From positions 2,418,001 to 2,482,000 of the forward strand of contig NZ_RJUK01000001.1 in the NCBI RefSeq assembly GCF_003762925.1: a stretch of 64,000 bases of DNA, read 5' to 3'. A program made the position numbers and the translations under genes. This DNA comes from Marinimicrobium koreense (GTDB taxonomy: Bacteria > Pseudomonadota > Gammaproteobacteria > Pseudomonadales > Cellvibrionaceae). A model generated the notes under the pieces. It was not told where the DNA came from, ran no database searches, and saw nothing but the letters and a program-made list of their open reading frames with translations. This document shows, piece by piece, positions 18,446-27,034 of the stretch (its first letter is position 1; each line of letters begins with the position of its first letter).

Positions 18446-19450
18446 ATGAATCAAGCCCACACCCTCCCAGACCCGGACACCCTCGCGCCGGACGCCCTGC
18501 CCCAGCTGCTCAAGGCCGCCGGCGATTCTCTGCGTCTGGACATTCTGCGGGTCATGAAACGGGACTCCTTTGGGGTGCTGGAGCTGTGCCAGTTGCTGGA
18601 TGCCAAACAGTCCGGCATGAGCCATCACCTGAAGGTGCTGACCAACGCAGGGCTGCTGGCGCCGCGGAGGGAGGGCAACTCGATTTTCTACCGGCGCGCC
18701 TACCTGGCCCCGGACAATCCGCTGCAAGCCCTGCAGCAGCAGTTGTTCGCGACGCTGGACCGAGAGCCCCTGCCGGCGGCACTGAGTGAGCGTTTAAAGG
18801 CCCTTCGCGGTGAGCGAGCACTCGCTTCACAGCATTTTTTCGCGGACAACGCCCACAAATTCCGCGCCCAGCAGGACCTGATCGCCAGCTATCCGGTGTA
18901 CGCCGAGCAGGTGGGCCAGCTGCTGGCCAATACGCCCCTGCCGGACAACCACCTGGCATTGGAAGTGGGCCCGGGGGAAGGCGAGTTCCTGCCAGTGCTG
19001 GCCCGGCGGTTCAAGCATCTGGTGGCCCTGGACAATGCGCCCATCATGCTGGAACGCGCTCAGGCCCTGGCGGCAGAACGGGGGCTGAGCAATGTCGAGT
19101 TTATCGGTGGCGATACCCGAGCCCTGAAAGCCCATAAAGTGCTGGCTGATTGCATCGTGGTGAACATGGTGTTGCACCACACCCCGTCACCGGCGGACAT
19201 CTTTCAGGACCTGAGTGCCGCCCTGGTACGCGGCGGCGCCCTGCTGGTGACCGACCTATGCCGCCACGAGCAGACCTGGGCCCGGGAAGCCTGCGGCGAC
19301 CTGTGGCAGGGTTTCGAGCCGGACGATCTGTCCCGCTGGGCGTTCGATGCCGGCCTGAGCGAAGGGCAGAGCGTTTATTTCGCCTTGCGCAATGGTTTTC
19401 AGATCCAGTTACGACAATTTTTTAAGTCCGTTAATCCGTTACAACCGTAA
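18446..19450 (+). CDS. ArsR-family regulator fused to a SAM-dependent methyltransferase (SahR-like)
   Basis: The product has 334 residues. An ArsR winged-helix domain (about 15-100) contains LRLDILRVMKRDSFGVLELC and the recognition-helix region SGMSHHLKVLTNAGLL. A class I methyltransferase domain (about 135-290) has the SAM-binding motif LALEVGPGEGEF. The metal-sensing Cys pair of classical ArsR (ELCVCDL) is not present; ELCQLLD replaces it. The gene precedes metK, ahcY and metF, and its own promoter has a 24-bp palindrome. From this I infer a regulator of the SAM/SAH cycle that may sense SAH or SAM through its methyltransferase-like domain. There is no clear ribosome site before the ATG, so translation may be weak or from a very short leader. 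Confidence 0.85.
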   Translation: MNQAHTLPDPDTLAPDALPQLLKAAGDSLRLDILRVMKRDSFGVLELCQLLDAKQSGMSHHLKVLTNAGLLAPRREGNSIFYRRAYLAPDNPLQALQQQLFATLDREPLPAALSERLKALRGERALASQHFFADNAHKFRAQQDLIASYPVYAEQVGQLLANTPLPDNHLALEVGPGEGEFLPVLARRFKHLVALDNAPIMLERAQALAAERGLSNVEFIGGDTRALKAHKVLADCIVVNMVLHHTPSPADIFQDLSAALVRGGALLVTDLCRHEQTWAREACGDLWQGFEPDDLSRWAFDAGLSEGQSVYFALRNGFQIQLRQFFKSVNPLQP

Positions 19451-19481
19451 ATAGCATTCACGACTTTGACTGTTCACGACC

Positions 19482-19490
19482 TTGATATAG
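19482..19490 (+). promoter_or_regulatory. Operator half-site overlapping the metK ribosome-binding region
   Basis: TTGATATAG matches the right half of the palindrome at 18394-18417 and sits just before the GGAG of metK. The matching left half is missing, so regulation through this site is only possible, not shown. Confidence 0.3.
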
Positions 19491-19499
19491 GAGCCGCCC

Positions 19500-20660
19500 A
19501 TGGCTGAGTACTCACTGTTTACCTCGGAATCCGTATCCGAAGGCCACCCGGACAAACTGGCGGACCAGATTTCCGACGCCGTGCTGGATGCGATTCTCAA
19601 AGACGATCCCAACGCCCGCGTTGCGGTGGAAACCCTGGTCAAAACCGGCATGGCCATCGTGGCCGGGGAAGTGCGCACCTCCACGTACGTGGATCTGGAA
19701 GACCTGATTCGCCAGGTCATTCTGGACATCGGCTACAACTCCAGCGACGTGGGTTTTGACGGTGCCTCCTGCGCCGTACTCAACGCCATCGGCAAGCAGT
19801 CCTCCGACATCGCCATGGGCGTGGACGAAAACGAAGCTTCCGCCAAAGATCAGGGCGCCGGTGACCAGGGCCTGATGTTCGGCTACGCCTCGGATGAAAC
19901 CGACGTGCTGATGCCCGCGCCGATCTATTTCTCTCACCGGCTGGTGGAAAAGCAGGCCGAGCTGCGCAAGAACGGCACCCTGCCCTGGTTGCGCCCGGAC
20001 GCCAAGAGCCAGGTGACCCTGCGCTACGAAAACGGCAAGCCGGTGGCGGTAGACGCGGTAGTGCTGTCCACTCAGCACAACCCCGATGTCAGCCAGAGCC
20101 AGATTCACGAAGCGGTGCGAGAAGAAATCATCAACAAGGTGCTGCCCGCCGAATGGCTGCACGCCGATACCCAGTACCACATCAACCCGACCGGCCAGTT
20201 CATCATCGGTGGCCCGGTGGGTGACTGCGGCCTGACCGGACGGAAGATCATTGTCGATACCTACGGCGGCATGGCCCGTCACGGTGGCGGCGCCTTCTCG
20301 GGGAAAGACCCCTCGAAAGTGGACCGCTCCGCCGCCTACGCCGGTCGCTATGTGGCGAAAAACATCGTTGCCGCAGGCCTCGCCAGTCGCTGTGAAATTC
20401 AGGTCTCCTACGCCATCGGCGTGGCCGAGCCGACCTCGATTTCAATCAACACGTTCGGCACTGGCAAACTGCCGGACAACGAAATCGCCAAAATCGTACG
20501 CGAGCACTTCGACCTGCGACCCAAGGGCCTGATCGACATGCTTGACCTGAAGCGCCCGATATACCGGCCCACCGCCGCTTACGGACACTTTGGTCGAGAG
20601 CTGCCGGACTTTACCTGGGAGAAGACCGATAGGGCCGAGTTGCTCAAGAAGTATTTGTAA
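19500..20660 (+). CDS. metK: S-adenosylmethionine synthetase
   Basis: The product has 386 residues, normal length. It makes S-adenosylmethionine from methionine and ATP. The N-terminal [13 protein letters not shown] carries the ATP-binding His and the metal-binding Asp. The [15 protein letters not shown] loop is intact, as are the [14 protein letters not shown] and [16 protein letters not shown] segments of the active site. GGAG lies eight bases before the ATG. It starts 49 bp after the ArsR-methyltransferase fusion and is likely in the same operon. It supplies the SAM that AhcY and MetF help recycle. Confidence 0.98.
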   Translation: MAEYSLFTSESVSEGHPDKLADQISDAVLDAILKDDPNARVAVETLVKTGMAIVAGEVRTSTYVDLEDLIRQVILDIGYNSSDVGFDGASCAVLNAIGKQSSDIAMGVDENEASAKDQGAGDQGLMFGYASDETDVLMPAPIYFSHRLVEKQAELRKNGTLPWLRPDAKSQVTLRYENGKPVAVDAVVLSTQHNPDVSQSQIHEAVREEIINKVLPAEWLHADTQYHINPTGQFIIGGPVGDCGLTGRKIIVDTYGGMARHGGGAFSGKDPSKVDRSAAYAGRYVAKNIVAAGLASRCEIQVSYAIGVAEPTSISINTFGTGKLPDNEIAKIVREHFDLRPKGLIDMLDLKRPIYRPTAAYGHFGRELPDFTWEKTDRAELLKKYL

Positions 20661-20679
20661 GGGCGTGAAGTTGGGTTAC

Positions 20680-20764
20680 GGCGGGTGCGGCCTTTGGCCT
20701 TACCACGCCCTACGCAACCTCTGAGGTATCCGTAGGGCGGATAAGCGCGACGCGCGCATCCGCC
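20680..20764. repeat. REPIN between metK and ahcY
   Basis: A minus REP (20680-20713) and a plus REP (20732-20764, GTAGGGCGGATAAG) face each other. Both genes run in the same direction, so this hairpin could reduce read-through from metK or protect the metK message from 3' exonucleases. Confidence 0.8.
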
Positions 20765-20822
20765 ATCACCCAAACCGACACTCGCACCAAACCGAATTCC
20801 AACGCTTAACCGGAGCTAAACC

Positions 20823-22223
20823 ATGAACATTGCTGCCAACTTCACCGACTACAAAGTCGCCGCCAAAACCGCCGAACAATTCCAGAAAGACGCCGACTGG
20901 GGCCGTCGCGAAATCGACATCGCTGAAGGCGAAATGCCCGCACTGATGGCACTGCGCCGCAAATACAAAGCGGAAAAGCCGCTGGCCGGCGCCAAGATCA
21001 TGGGCTGCATTCACATGACCATCCAGACCGCCGTGTTGATCGAAACCCTGGTGGAACTGGGCGCGGAAGTACGCTGGGCCTCGTGCAACATTTTCTCCAC
21101 CCAGGACCACGCCGCGGCCGCCATCGCCGCCGCGGGCATTCCGGTGTTTGCCTGGAAAGGACAGACCGAAGAAGAATTCTGGTGGTGCATCGAACAGACC
21201 GTCAATAAAGACGGTAAGGTCTGGGACTCCAACATGATTCTCGATGACGGCGGCGACCTGACCGGACTGATGCACGAGAAATACCCGGAGCAACTGGACA
21301 AGATTCACGGCATTTCCGAAGAGACCACCACCGGTGTACACCGTCTGTTGGATATGCTGAAAAAAGGCGAGCTGAAAGTCCCCGCCATCAACGTCAATGA
21401 CGCGGTCACCAAAGCCAAGAACGACAACAAGTACGGCTGCCGCCACAGCCTGAACGATGCCATCAAGCGTGGCACCGACCACCTGCTGGCCGGTAAAAAA
21501 GCGCTGGTCATCGGTTATGGCGATGTGGGCAAAGGTTCGGCCGCTTCACTGCGTCAGGAAGGCATGATCGTCAAAGTCACCGAGGTCGATCCGATCTGCG
21601 CCATGCAGGCCTGTATGGACGGCTTTGAAGTGGTGTCCGCCTACAAAAACGGCGTCAACTCCGGAAAAGACGAAGACATCAACCACGCCGTGCTGAGCAA
21701 CACTGACCTGGTAGTCACCACCACCGGCAACGTCAATGTCTGCGATGCCCCCATGCTGCGTGCCCTGAAGAGCAGCGCCGTGGTGTGTAACATTGGCCAC
21801 TTCGACAGCGAGATCGATACCGCCTACATGCGCAAGAACTGGCACTGGGAAGAGGTGAAGCCGCAGGTGCACAAGATCTACCGGGACAAGGACAGCAACG
21901 ATCACCTGATCCTGCTCTCAGAAGGTCGCCTGGTGAACCTGGGCAACGCCACCGGTCACCCCTCGCGCATCATGGACGGCTCCTTCGCCAACCAGGTACT
22001 GGCACAGATGTACCTGTACGAGCGCAAGTTTGCCGACCTGCCCAAGGACCAGAAGAAGGAGCACCTGTACGTGAAGGTATTGCCCAAGAAACTGGACGAA
22101 GAAGTGGCCAAAGACATGGTGGAAGGTTTTGGTGGTGTAATCACCAAGCTGACCCCGCAGCAGGCCGAGTACATCGACGTGCCGGTGGAAGGGCCGTTTA
22201 AGCCGGAGAGCTATAAGTATTAA
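20823..22223 (+). CDS. ahcY: Adenosylhomocysteinase
   Basis: The product has 466 residues. It splits S-adenosylhomocysteine into homocysteine and adenosine using bound NAD, which removes the product that inhibits methyltransferases. The substrate domain starts [11 protein letters not shown] and includes [15 protein letters not shown]. The NAD-binding [10 protein letters not shown] lies near residue 225 and the conserved GHFDSEID follows. The C-terminus ends [10 protein letters not shown], as in the family. GGAG (20811-20814) lies eight bases before the ATG. It follows metK and precedes metF, with REPINs on both sides. I did not recognise an SAH riboswitch in its leader. Confidence 0.98.
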   Translation: MNIAANFTDYKVAAKTAEQFQKDADWGRREIDIAEGEMPALMALRRKYKAEKPLAGAKIMGCIHMTIQTAVLIETLVELGAEVRWASCNIFSTQDHAAAAIAAAGIPVFAWKGQTEEEFWWCIEQTVNKDGKVWDSNMILDDGGDLTGLMHEKYPEQLDKIHGISEETTTGVHRLLDMLKKGELKVPAINVNDAVTKAKNDNKYGCRHSLNDAIKRGTDHLLAGKKALVIGYGDVGKGSAASLRQEGMIVKVTEVDPICAMQACMDGFEVVSAYKNGVNSGKDEDINHAVLSNTDLVVTTTGNVNVCDAPMLRALKSSAVVCNIGHFDSEIDTAYMRKNWHWEEVKPQVHKIYRDKDSNDHLILLSEGRLVNLGNATGHPSRIMDGSFANQVLAQMYLYERKFADLPKDQKKEHLYVKVLPKKLDEEVAKDMVEGFGGVITKLTPQQAEYIDVPVEGPFKPESYKY

Positions 22224-22238
22224 TTGAGTAATGGTTAC

Positions 22239-22311
22239 GGCGGATGCGGCCTTCGGCCTTATCCGCCCTACGAAAGTCTGCGTAGGGCGCGGTAAGCGAA
22301 GCGCACCCGCC
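22239..22311. repeat. REPIN between ahcY and metF
   Basis: A minus REP begins GGCGGATGCGGCC at 22239 and ends CCCTAC at 22271. A plus REP starts GTAG at 22282 and ends ACCCGCC at 22311. Confidence 0.8.
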
Positions 22312-22360
22312 GTAACCCAACCCTGAATCTACGAAAAAAGACCAAAGAGCACCACCCAAA

Positions 22361-23209
22361 ATGACCGACACCGATCAACCCCAACTAAGTTTCGAATTCT
22401 TCCCCCCCAAAACCGACCAGGGCCGGGAAAAACTTCTGAACGTACGCAAGAAGCTCTCCGAGTTCGCCCCGGACTTTTTCTCCGTCACCTACGGCGCCGG
22501 CGGCTCCACTCGCGACAACACCAAAGGCATCGTCAAGCACTTCAAAAGTGAAGGCGTATCAGTGGCACCCCACCTGTCCTTTGGCGGTGATGACGAAGCC
22601 ACTATCATCGAACTGATTCAGGAATACAAAGACGCGGGTATCGACCGCATCGTCGCCCTGCGCGGGGACATGCCCTCCGGCGTCGGCGGCGGCTACCAGA
22701 TGGTATACGCCAATGAACTGGTGGCCTTTATCCGCAAGCACTTTGGCGATCACTTCCATCTGGAAGTGGCGGCCTACCCGGAAATCCACCCCCAGGCCAA
22801 GAGCTACGACGACGACGTCAAATTCCTGAAAGGCAAATTCGATGCGGGCGCCAACAGCGGTATTACCCAATACTTCTACAACCCGGACGCCTACTTCTAC
22901 TTTATGGACCAGTGCCACAAGGCGGGCATCACCCAGCCCATCGTGCCCGGCATAATGCCCATCATCAGCTTCAAAAACCTGACCCGTTTTTCCGACGCCT
23001 GCGGCGCGGAGATTCCCCGCTGGATGCGCAAGCGCCTGGAAGCCTACGGCGATGACAGCGACAGCATCAAAGCGTTTGGCGAGGAGCTGGTCACTGAGCT
23101 GTGTGAGACGTTATTGGAAAACGGAGCGCCGGGTTTGCATTTTTATACGATGAACCAGTATCAGCCCAGCGCGCAGATTGTGCATAACCTCGGCCTGCAG
23201 CCGGAATAA
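22361..23209 (+). CDS. metF: 5,10-methylenetetrahydrofolate reductase
   Basis: The product has 282 residues. It reduces methylenetetrahydrofolate to methyltetrahydrofolate, the methyl donor for homocysteine remethylation. The FAD-containing barrel is recognisable from the N-terminal SFEFFPPKT (catalytic Glu), FFSVTYGAGGSTRD, DRIVALRGDMP and the late GLHFYTMNQ. The length is typical of bacterial MetF without a regulatory domain. It is the last gene of the methionine-cycle set. A REP-type hairpin 16 bp after the stop may end the transcript. Confidence 0.97.
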   Translation: MTDTDQPQLSFEFFPPKTDQGREKLLNVRKKLSEFAPDFFSVTYGAGGSTRDNTKGIVKHFKSEGVSVAPHLSFGGDDEATIIELIQEYKDAGIDRIVALRGDMPSGVGGGYQMVYANELVAFIRKHFGDHFHLEVAAYPEIHPQAKSYDDDVKFLKGKFDAGANSGITQYFYNPDAYFYFMDQCHKAGITQPIVPGIMPIISFKNLTRFSDACGAEIPRWMRKRLEAYGDDSDSIKAFGEELVTELCETLLENGAPGLHFYTMNQYQPSAQIVHNLGLQPE

Positions 23210-23225
23210 GCGACTGCACGACTTG

Positions 23226-23265
23226 CCAGTAGGCCGGATTAGCAACGCTTAATCCGACCTACTGG
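23226..23265. repeat. REP hairpin of the GGATTAG subtype
   Basis: Arms CCAGTAGGCCGGATTA and TAATCCGACCTACTGG pair with one mismatch around an eight-base loop. It differs from the common GGCGGATAAG copies and resembles only the pair at 37595-37683, at the other side of the 14-kb region that follows. It could also act as the metF terminator. Confidence 0.75.
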
Positions 23266-23491
23266 ATAGCCGACATCCCTATCCCTCAAAGATAGTAACA
23301 ACTCACACACGGAACCCTGCCGACCAGTCAGAAAATTGGCGCTTTGCTACCTTCAAGATTGACCACCTCAGTCCGACAATAAATCGTCACCACTAACATT
23401 CCCCTTTGGCCTTGTTCCCGACAACCTAAGAGCAAAAAAGTATTTGCACTCATCGGGGCGCTCCACTAGCCTTATCCCACTTGGAATCGAT

Positions 23492-24115
23492 ATGTGCCAA
23501 AGGGGGAATACCTTGCGGGAGGCGCTCAAGGATCTACAGGAATCACCCATTGACCGGGCCCGTTTACACACGTCAAGCTGCCTTGAGAGCTTGCAGAGCG
23601 ATGTTAAGAGGCTTTCACGCGACCCGTGGACCGATCATGTCAATTCGGCGGACTACAGTGGCGGCTGGGACGTTCTACCGCTACGGTGTTTACGCCGACA
23701 TCGCGATGCCCACCCAATCCTGCAAGCGTTCGCCCATGAGTCCGAAGATGAGTGGGTTGACCTGCCGTCAATGGCGTGCACGCCGGCTATTTCAGCCGTT
23801 GTTGAATCTTTGCAGTGCCCCGTTCAGTCCGTTCGGCTCATGCGTCTCAAGCCGGGCGCCATTATCAAGCCACATCGAGACCATCAATTAAGCCTGGAAT
23901 ACGGATTGGCACGCCTGCACATGCCGATCGTAATGGAGGACGATGTGCAGTTTGTATGCAACCATAACCCCGTCCCCATGAAGCCGGGAGAGCTCTGGTA
24001 CATCAATGTCGACAAGACCCACAGTGTTCGCAACACGGGAACAACGGATCGAATCAACCTGGTGATCGACTGTATTGCCAACGACTGGTTGAAGAACAAG
24101 GTTCTCAAAGGTTAA
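23492..24115 (+). CDS. Aspartyl/asparaginyl beta-hydroxylase-like protein
   Basis: The product has 207 residues from the ATG at 23492, with longer TTG-started forms possible. The C-terminal half (about 105-195) matches the iron(II)/2-oxoglutarate Asp/Asn beta-hydroxylase fold. KPGAIIKPHRDH supplies the first iron-binding His, MPIVMEDDVQF and the GELWYINVDKTHSV segment supply the second His, and a nearby Arg (TDRINLVID) would bind 2-oxoglutarate. No signal peptide is seen, so it acts in the cytoplasm. It is the first gene of a plus-strand run with a sulfotransferase-like gene 3 bp downstream. I infer that it hydroxylates a protein of the same region. The start is uncertain because no strong ribosome site is visible. 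Confidence 0.75.
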   Translation: MCQRGNTLREALKDLQESPIDRARLHTSSCLESLQSDVKRLSRDPWTDHVNSADYSGGWDVLPLRCLRRHRDAHPILQAFAHESEDEWVDLPSMACTPAISAVVESLQCPVQSVRLMRLKPGAIIKPHRDHQLSLEYGLARLHMPIVMEDDVQFVCNHNPVPMKPGELWYINVDKTHSVRNTGTTDRINLVIDCIANDWLKNKVLKG

Positions 24116-24118
24116 CAA

Positions 24119-25249
24119 ATGGTCAGCATTCAATCCGCGTACAAGCAGACCATTTCATCGTCACTGGCATCGGAAGCGCTTGGCCCGCCAATGACGACCG
24201 ACCGCTGGCTGGCCCGGTTCAAGCGCCAGTGGCAGCTTGAACCGCTGCCCGGCAACGACCTGTTGGCGGCCCTTTCTCACTGTAACCAGCGCGCCATCAG
24301 CCTGAACGTGAACCGTATCAAGGGGCATTGGGTGCCTCGCCGCTATCACCCGGCCGATGGGACGCTATCCCTCTGCAGGCCGGACGGCAGAGCCAACGAA
24401 CCCTTTTATGACCAGTTTGTGACCCGCTCCTGCCAGCGGCTCCCCGTCAATCTCCTAAGCCCCAGGATACCGATAAAAGCGCTGGAGCAAGTACACTCGT
24501 CGTGTTTAAGGAGGCCGGCAGGGTTTATTGCGCACCTGTCCCGCTGCGGGTCGACCTGGGTTTCGGGCAGCATGGCCGAATTGGACCGGTCCGCCGTCAT
24601 ATCCGAGTCACCCGCGCTGACCGAGTTTCTCCTTGACGCGCAACTGAGTGAGGGTGAACGCCAACAGCTGTTACCACGCTTGGCGGACTTCCATGTTCCC
24701 GGTGGCTCGGCGACATCACGCCCCGTGGTCAAATGGAACGCTTGGGACCTGTGTCATTGGCACACGGTTCAGGCCGCTTTCCCAGACACCCCGGTGCTGT
24801 TAATCATTCGCCACCCTCTTGAAATACTGGCCTCTCACCGTCGGCAGACGGGGCGGCACATGTCGGGCGACCCCACCCTGGCGTCTCTCGGCCCCACATT
24901 TCGTCCAGACCACAGCAGGAACCTGTGGGAGCTTCGCCTCCGGGTTCTGCGTCTGTTGATGGAGCACATGATCGACATTTGCGGGAACGAAAACACCGAA
25001 GTGATTGATTACTCACAGATCAGCCCGGTCACGATGCGGGACTTCGCTCGTCATTTCGGATTTCGTGCCAGCAAACAGGAAATGGCCCGAGTGCACGAAC
25101 GCTCCGCCTATTGCGCCAAACACCCGGAGCGGAAGTTCATCCCGGATAGCTCGATGAAACGAGAAGGCTTCAGCAGCCGTGAAATCGAGGACGTTGAACG
25201 CGAACTTATGCCCCTGTATTGTCGACTTATGAGCCAAACGAGCCACTAA
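24119..25249 (+). CDS. Sulfotransferase-like protein
   Basis: The product has 376 residues. The central region contains FIAHLSRCGSTWVS (about 138-151), a form of the P-loop-like motif that holds the 5'-phosphosulfate of PAPS in sulfotransferases. VLLIIRHPLEILASHRRQ (near 230) corresponds to the 3'-phosphate-binding segment with its Arg and Ser. The first 110 residues are not recognised and may recognise the acceptor. The gene starts 3 bp after the hydroxylase stop, so the two are cotranslated. The acceptor is unknown; a protein side chain, a glycan or a small molecule are all possible. Confidence 0.7.
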   Translation: MVSIQSAYKQTISSSLASEALGPPMTTDRWLARFKRQWQLEPLPGNDLLAALSHCNQRAISLNVNRIKGHWVPRRYHPADGTLSLCRPDGRANEPFYDQFVTRSCQRLPVNLLSPRIPIKALEQVHSSCLRRPAGFIAHLSRCGSTWVSGSMAELDRSAVISESPALTEFLLDAQLSEGERQQLLPRLADFHVPGGSATSRPVVKWNAWDLCHWHTVQAAFPDTPVLLIIRHPLEILASHRRQTGRHMSGDPTLASLGPTFRPDHSRNLWELRLRVLRLLMEHMIDICGNENTEVIDYSQISPVTMRDFARHFGFRASKQEMARVHERSAYCAKHPERKFIPDSSMKREGFSSREIEDVERELMPLYCRLMSQTSH

Positions 25250-25330
25250 TTCGTTTACAGGGGAATTAGCGCTGGCAACTGAAGCATCGTGGATCGCAAG
25301 AATTGTATAATTGAAAGGAAACAGCGTTCG

Positions 25331-25624
25331 ATGAATGAACTGAAATACGACACGTTTAAAAAGCTGGAGGGCCAGCAGGTCGAAGTGTGTGACGCCAACG
25401 GCCAACAGGTGCCGATGAAAGTGAAAACGGTGGACAAATACGACATGCAGTCCAGCCAGTGGCTGGGATGGAGCATGTTACTGGAGACCGACCAGCCCCT
25501 TTCAGTTGCCGATGGCTCCTACCAACTTAAGCATCCAACCATTGGCGAACCATTATTGCACCTATCCGCCAAAGGCGAAGCATACTATGAAATTGTTGTC
25601 ACAGAGGCGTGTGACGCCGAGTGA
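25331..25624 (+). CDS. Small DUF6916-like protein
   Basis: The product has 97 residues with no signal peptide. It reads as a compact beta-rich domain (YDTFKKLEGQQVEV, WLGWSMLLETDQPLS, YYEIVVTEA). The pattern resembles small DUF6916 proteins that I recall next to tail-collar genes in other proteobacteria. The late strands (WSMLLE and a final EIVVTEA) follow the usual form. The ATG at 25331 is preferred to the GTG at 25289. It sits 90 bp before the tail-collar gene and probably acts with it. The function is not known. Confidence 0.55.
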   Translation: MNELKYDTFKKLEGQQVEVCDANGQQVPMKVKTVDKYDMQSSQWLGWSMLLETDQPLSVADGSYQLKHPTIGEPLLHLSAKGEAYYEIVVTEACDAE

Positions 25625-25713
25625 CCGTACCGGGTTAGCCAAGGCTGACAAGGCGGCAATGCGGGAGCCTTGCCGCATCCATAACAACATTGCATCATTA
25701 AGGAGCATAAGCG

Positions 25714-26334
25714 ATGTCAGAACCATTTATCGGTCAAATTCAGATGTTCGGCTTCGACTTTCCACCGCGCGGCTGGTCGCTGTGCCAAGGACAACTGATT
25801 GCCATTAGCCAGAATACGGCACTCTTTTCATTGATTGGCACAAACTTTGGCGGCGACGGCCGGACCACCTTTGGCCTTCCGGATATGGCCTCCAGGGCAC
25901 CGGTCGGCCAGAGCCGCGGTCATACCCCACCCGGTTTGACGCCTTTTCGAATTGGCCAACATGGCGGTGCCCAAACGCACACCATGATCGAGACGGAATT
26001 GGCACGGCATACGCACCAGGCGACCTTTACGTCAGGCGGCGGCAATACCGAGGTTAAAGCGACGACAGATGAGGGCGATGCCACAACACCCAGCCAGGGA
26101 GCCTATTTATCCAAGACGAAAGCAACCGGTGGCCCCCAGGATCAGGATGAGAACATCTACAAATCCAATCCATCGGACGACTCGCTCGTCTCGCTGGGCG
26201 GAGTATCCGGTGGCGCCAGCGGTACGGTTCAAGTTGAAGCCGCAGGCGGTGGCCAACCGTTCAGCATACAAAACCCGTTCCTGGCCCTTAACTTCTCCAT
26301 CGCACTTCAGGGTATTTTTCCTTCCCGGAACTGA
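25714..26334 (+). CDS. Phage tail collar domain protein (MdpB-like)
   Basis: The product has 206 residues. The N-terminal tail-collar domain (about 4-62) reads IGQIQMFGFDFPPRGWSLCQG, then TALFSLIGTNFGGDGRTTFGLPDM, the signature of microcystin-dependent-protein-like collar proteins. The middle is a Thr/Gly/Ser-rich fibre-like region. The end, NPFLALNFSIALQGIFPSRN, matches the conserved final segment of the family. AGGAG lies eight bases before the ATG. No other phage genes (capsid, tail tube, lysis) are near, so it is not part of a prophage here. It would be a small surface or secreted fibre subunit, possibly a target of the nearby modifying enzymes. Confidence 0.85.
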   Translation: MSEPFIGQIQMFGFDFPPRGWSLCQGQLIAISQNTALFSLIGTNFGGDGRTTFGLPDMASRAPVGQSRGHTPPGLTPFRIGQHGGAQTHTMIETELARHTHQATFTSGGGNTEVKATTDEGDATTPSQGAYLSKTKATGGPQDQDENIYKSNPSDDSLVSLGGVSGGASGTVQVEAAGGGQPFSIQNPFLALNFSIALQGIFPSRN

Positions 26335-26350
26335 TGGCCGAGAAGTAATA

Positions 26351-26380
26351 AAGCGCAGCACAAAGCGTGCTGCGCGCTTT
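26351..26380. terminator. Hairpin between convergent genes
   Basis: GCGCAGCAC (26353-26361) pairs with GTGCTGCGC (26367-26375) around a five-base loop and is followed by a short T-containing stretch. It is a plausible terminator for the tail-collar gene. Confidence 0.5.
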
Positions 26381-26408
26381 GGCTCTCATTTGACGGTTTA
26401 CGGGGCTC

Positions 26409-26903
26409 CTATCCAACTCCGGGGTACCAAAGCATAAACAGGTGGCTGATGGAGTTTTCGTAGGGAGAAAAGCCCAGCGAAAGATACAACTTCCGGGCTC
26501 GGGTGTTTTGATGTTCGACCGACAACCCGACGGGTAACCGCTGCTTTTGGGCAATGTGCTGGACGGCCTGAATCACCGCCTTGCCATAGCCTTTGCCCCG
26601 AGCCTCCGGAATAAACGACAGATCAACAATATGGGCGATGTTTTTGCCAAAGTCCAACACCAGGCGCCCGATGGGCGTTCCTGACTTATCAATAATGAAA
26701 GTCATGGCATCCGGCGACTGTTCGCCATAAGCCTCGGTCTGAATGTCGAGCTGCTGGTCAATAAGGTGGTGAATATAGTCCTTATCCTGATCAGCCAGGT
26801 AAAACGCCTCGCGGGTGGAGTGAAACAATGCAGCAATAAAAGGTTGATCGGAAGCGGTTGCCTGACGCAACCCCAAACCATCGGGCAATGTGACTTTATC
26901 CAT
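26409..26903 (-). CDS. GNAT-family N-acetyltransferase
   Basis: The product has 164 residues. The acetyl-CoA binding motif A reads VDLSFIPEARGKGYGKAVIQ (Arg/Gly-x-Gly-x-Gly). A later Asn-x-x-Ala-x-x-Leu-Tyr segment (NTRARKLYLSLGF) is the usual GNAT motif B. It is the only minus-strand gene in the modification region and converges on the tail-collar gene. The substrate could be an amine, an amino acid or a protein N-terminus; the sequence does not say. Its place among sulfotransferases and a hydroxylase makes a modification role possible, but it may be a bystander. Confidence 0.8.
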   Translation of the reverse strand: MDKVTLPDGLGLRQATASDQPFIAALFHSTREAFYLADQDKDYIHHLIDQQLDIQTEAYGEQSPDAMTFIIDKSGTPIGRLVLDFGKNIAHIVDLSFIPEARGKGYGKAVIQAVQHIAQKQRLPVGLSVEHQNTRARKLYLSLGFSPYENSISHLFMLWYPGVG

Positions 26904-27034
26904 GCGGTTACAGGCTCACCTAGGTACGTTTGATCATCTAATTTGTCGAAAGAACAGTATGCCCACAATTCGCTACACAGATCAATACAACCGGAACCAT
27001 CAATAGTATCGTTACCAACAAACACAGTAACTCT

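Noticed and set aside
20661-20822. SAH riboswitch before ahcY
   Set aside because: The leader is filled by a REPIN and lacks the conserved riboswitch core.
25714-26334. Tail-collar gene as evidence of a prophage or tailocin
   Set aside because: No capsid, sheath, tube, baseplate, lysis or integrase genes are nearby; collar proteins of this type also occur outside phages.
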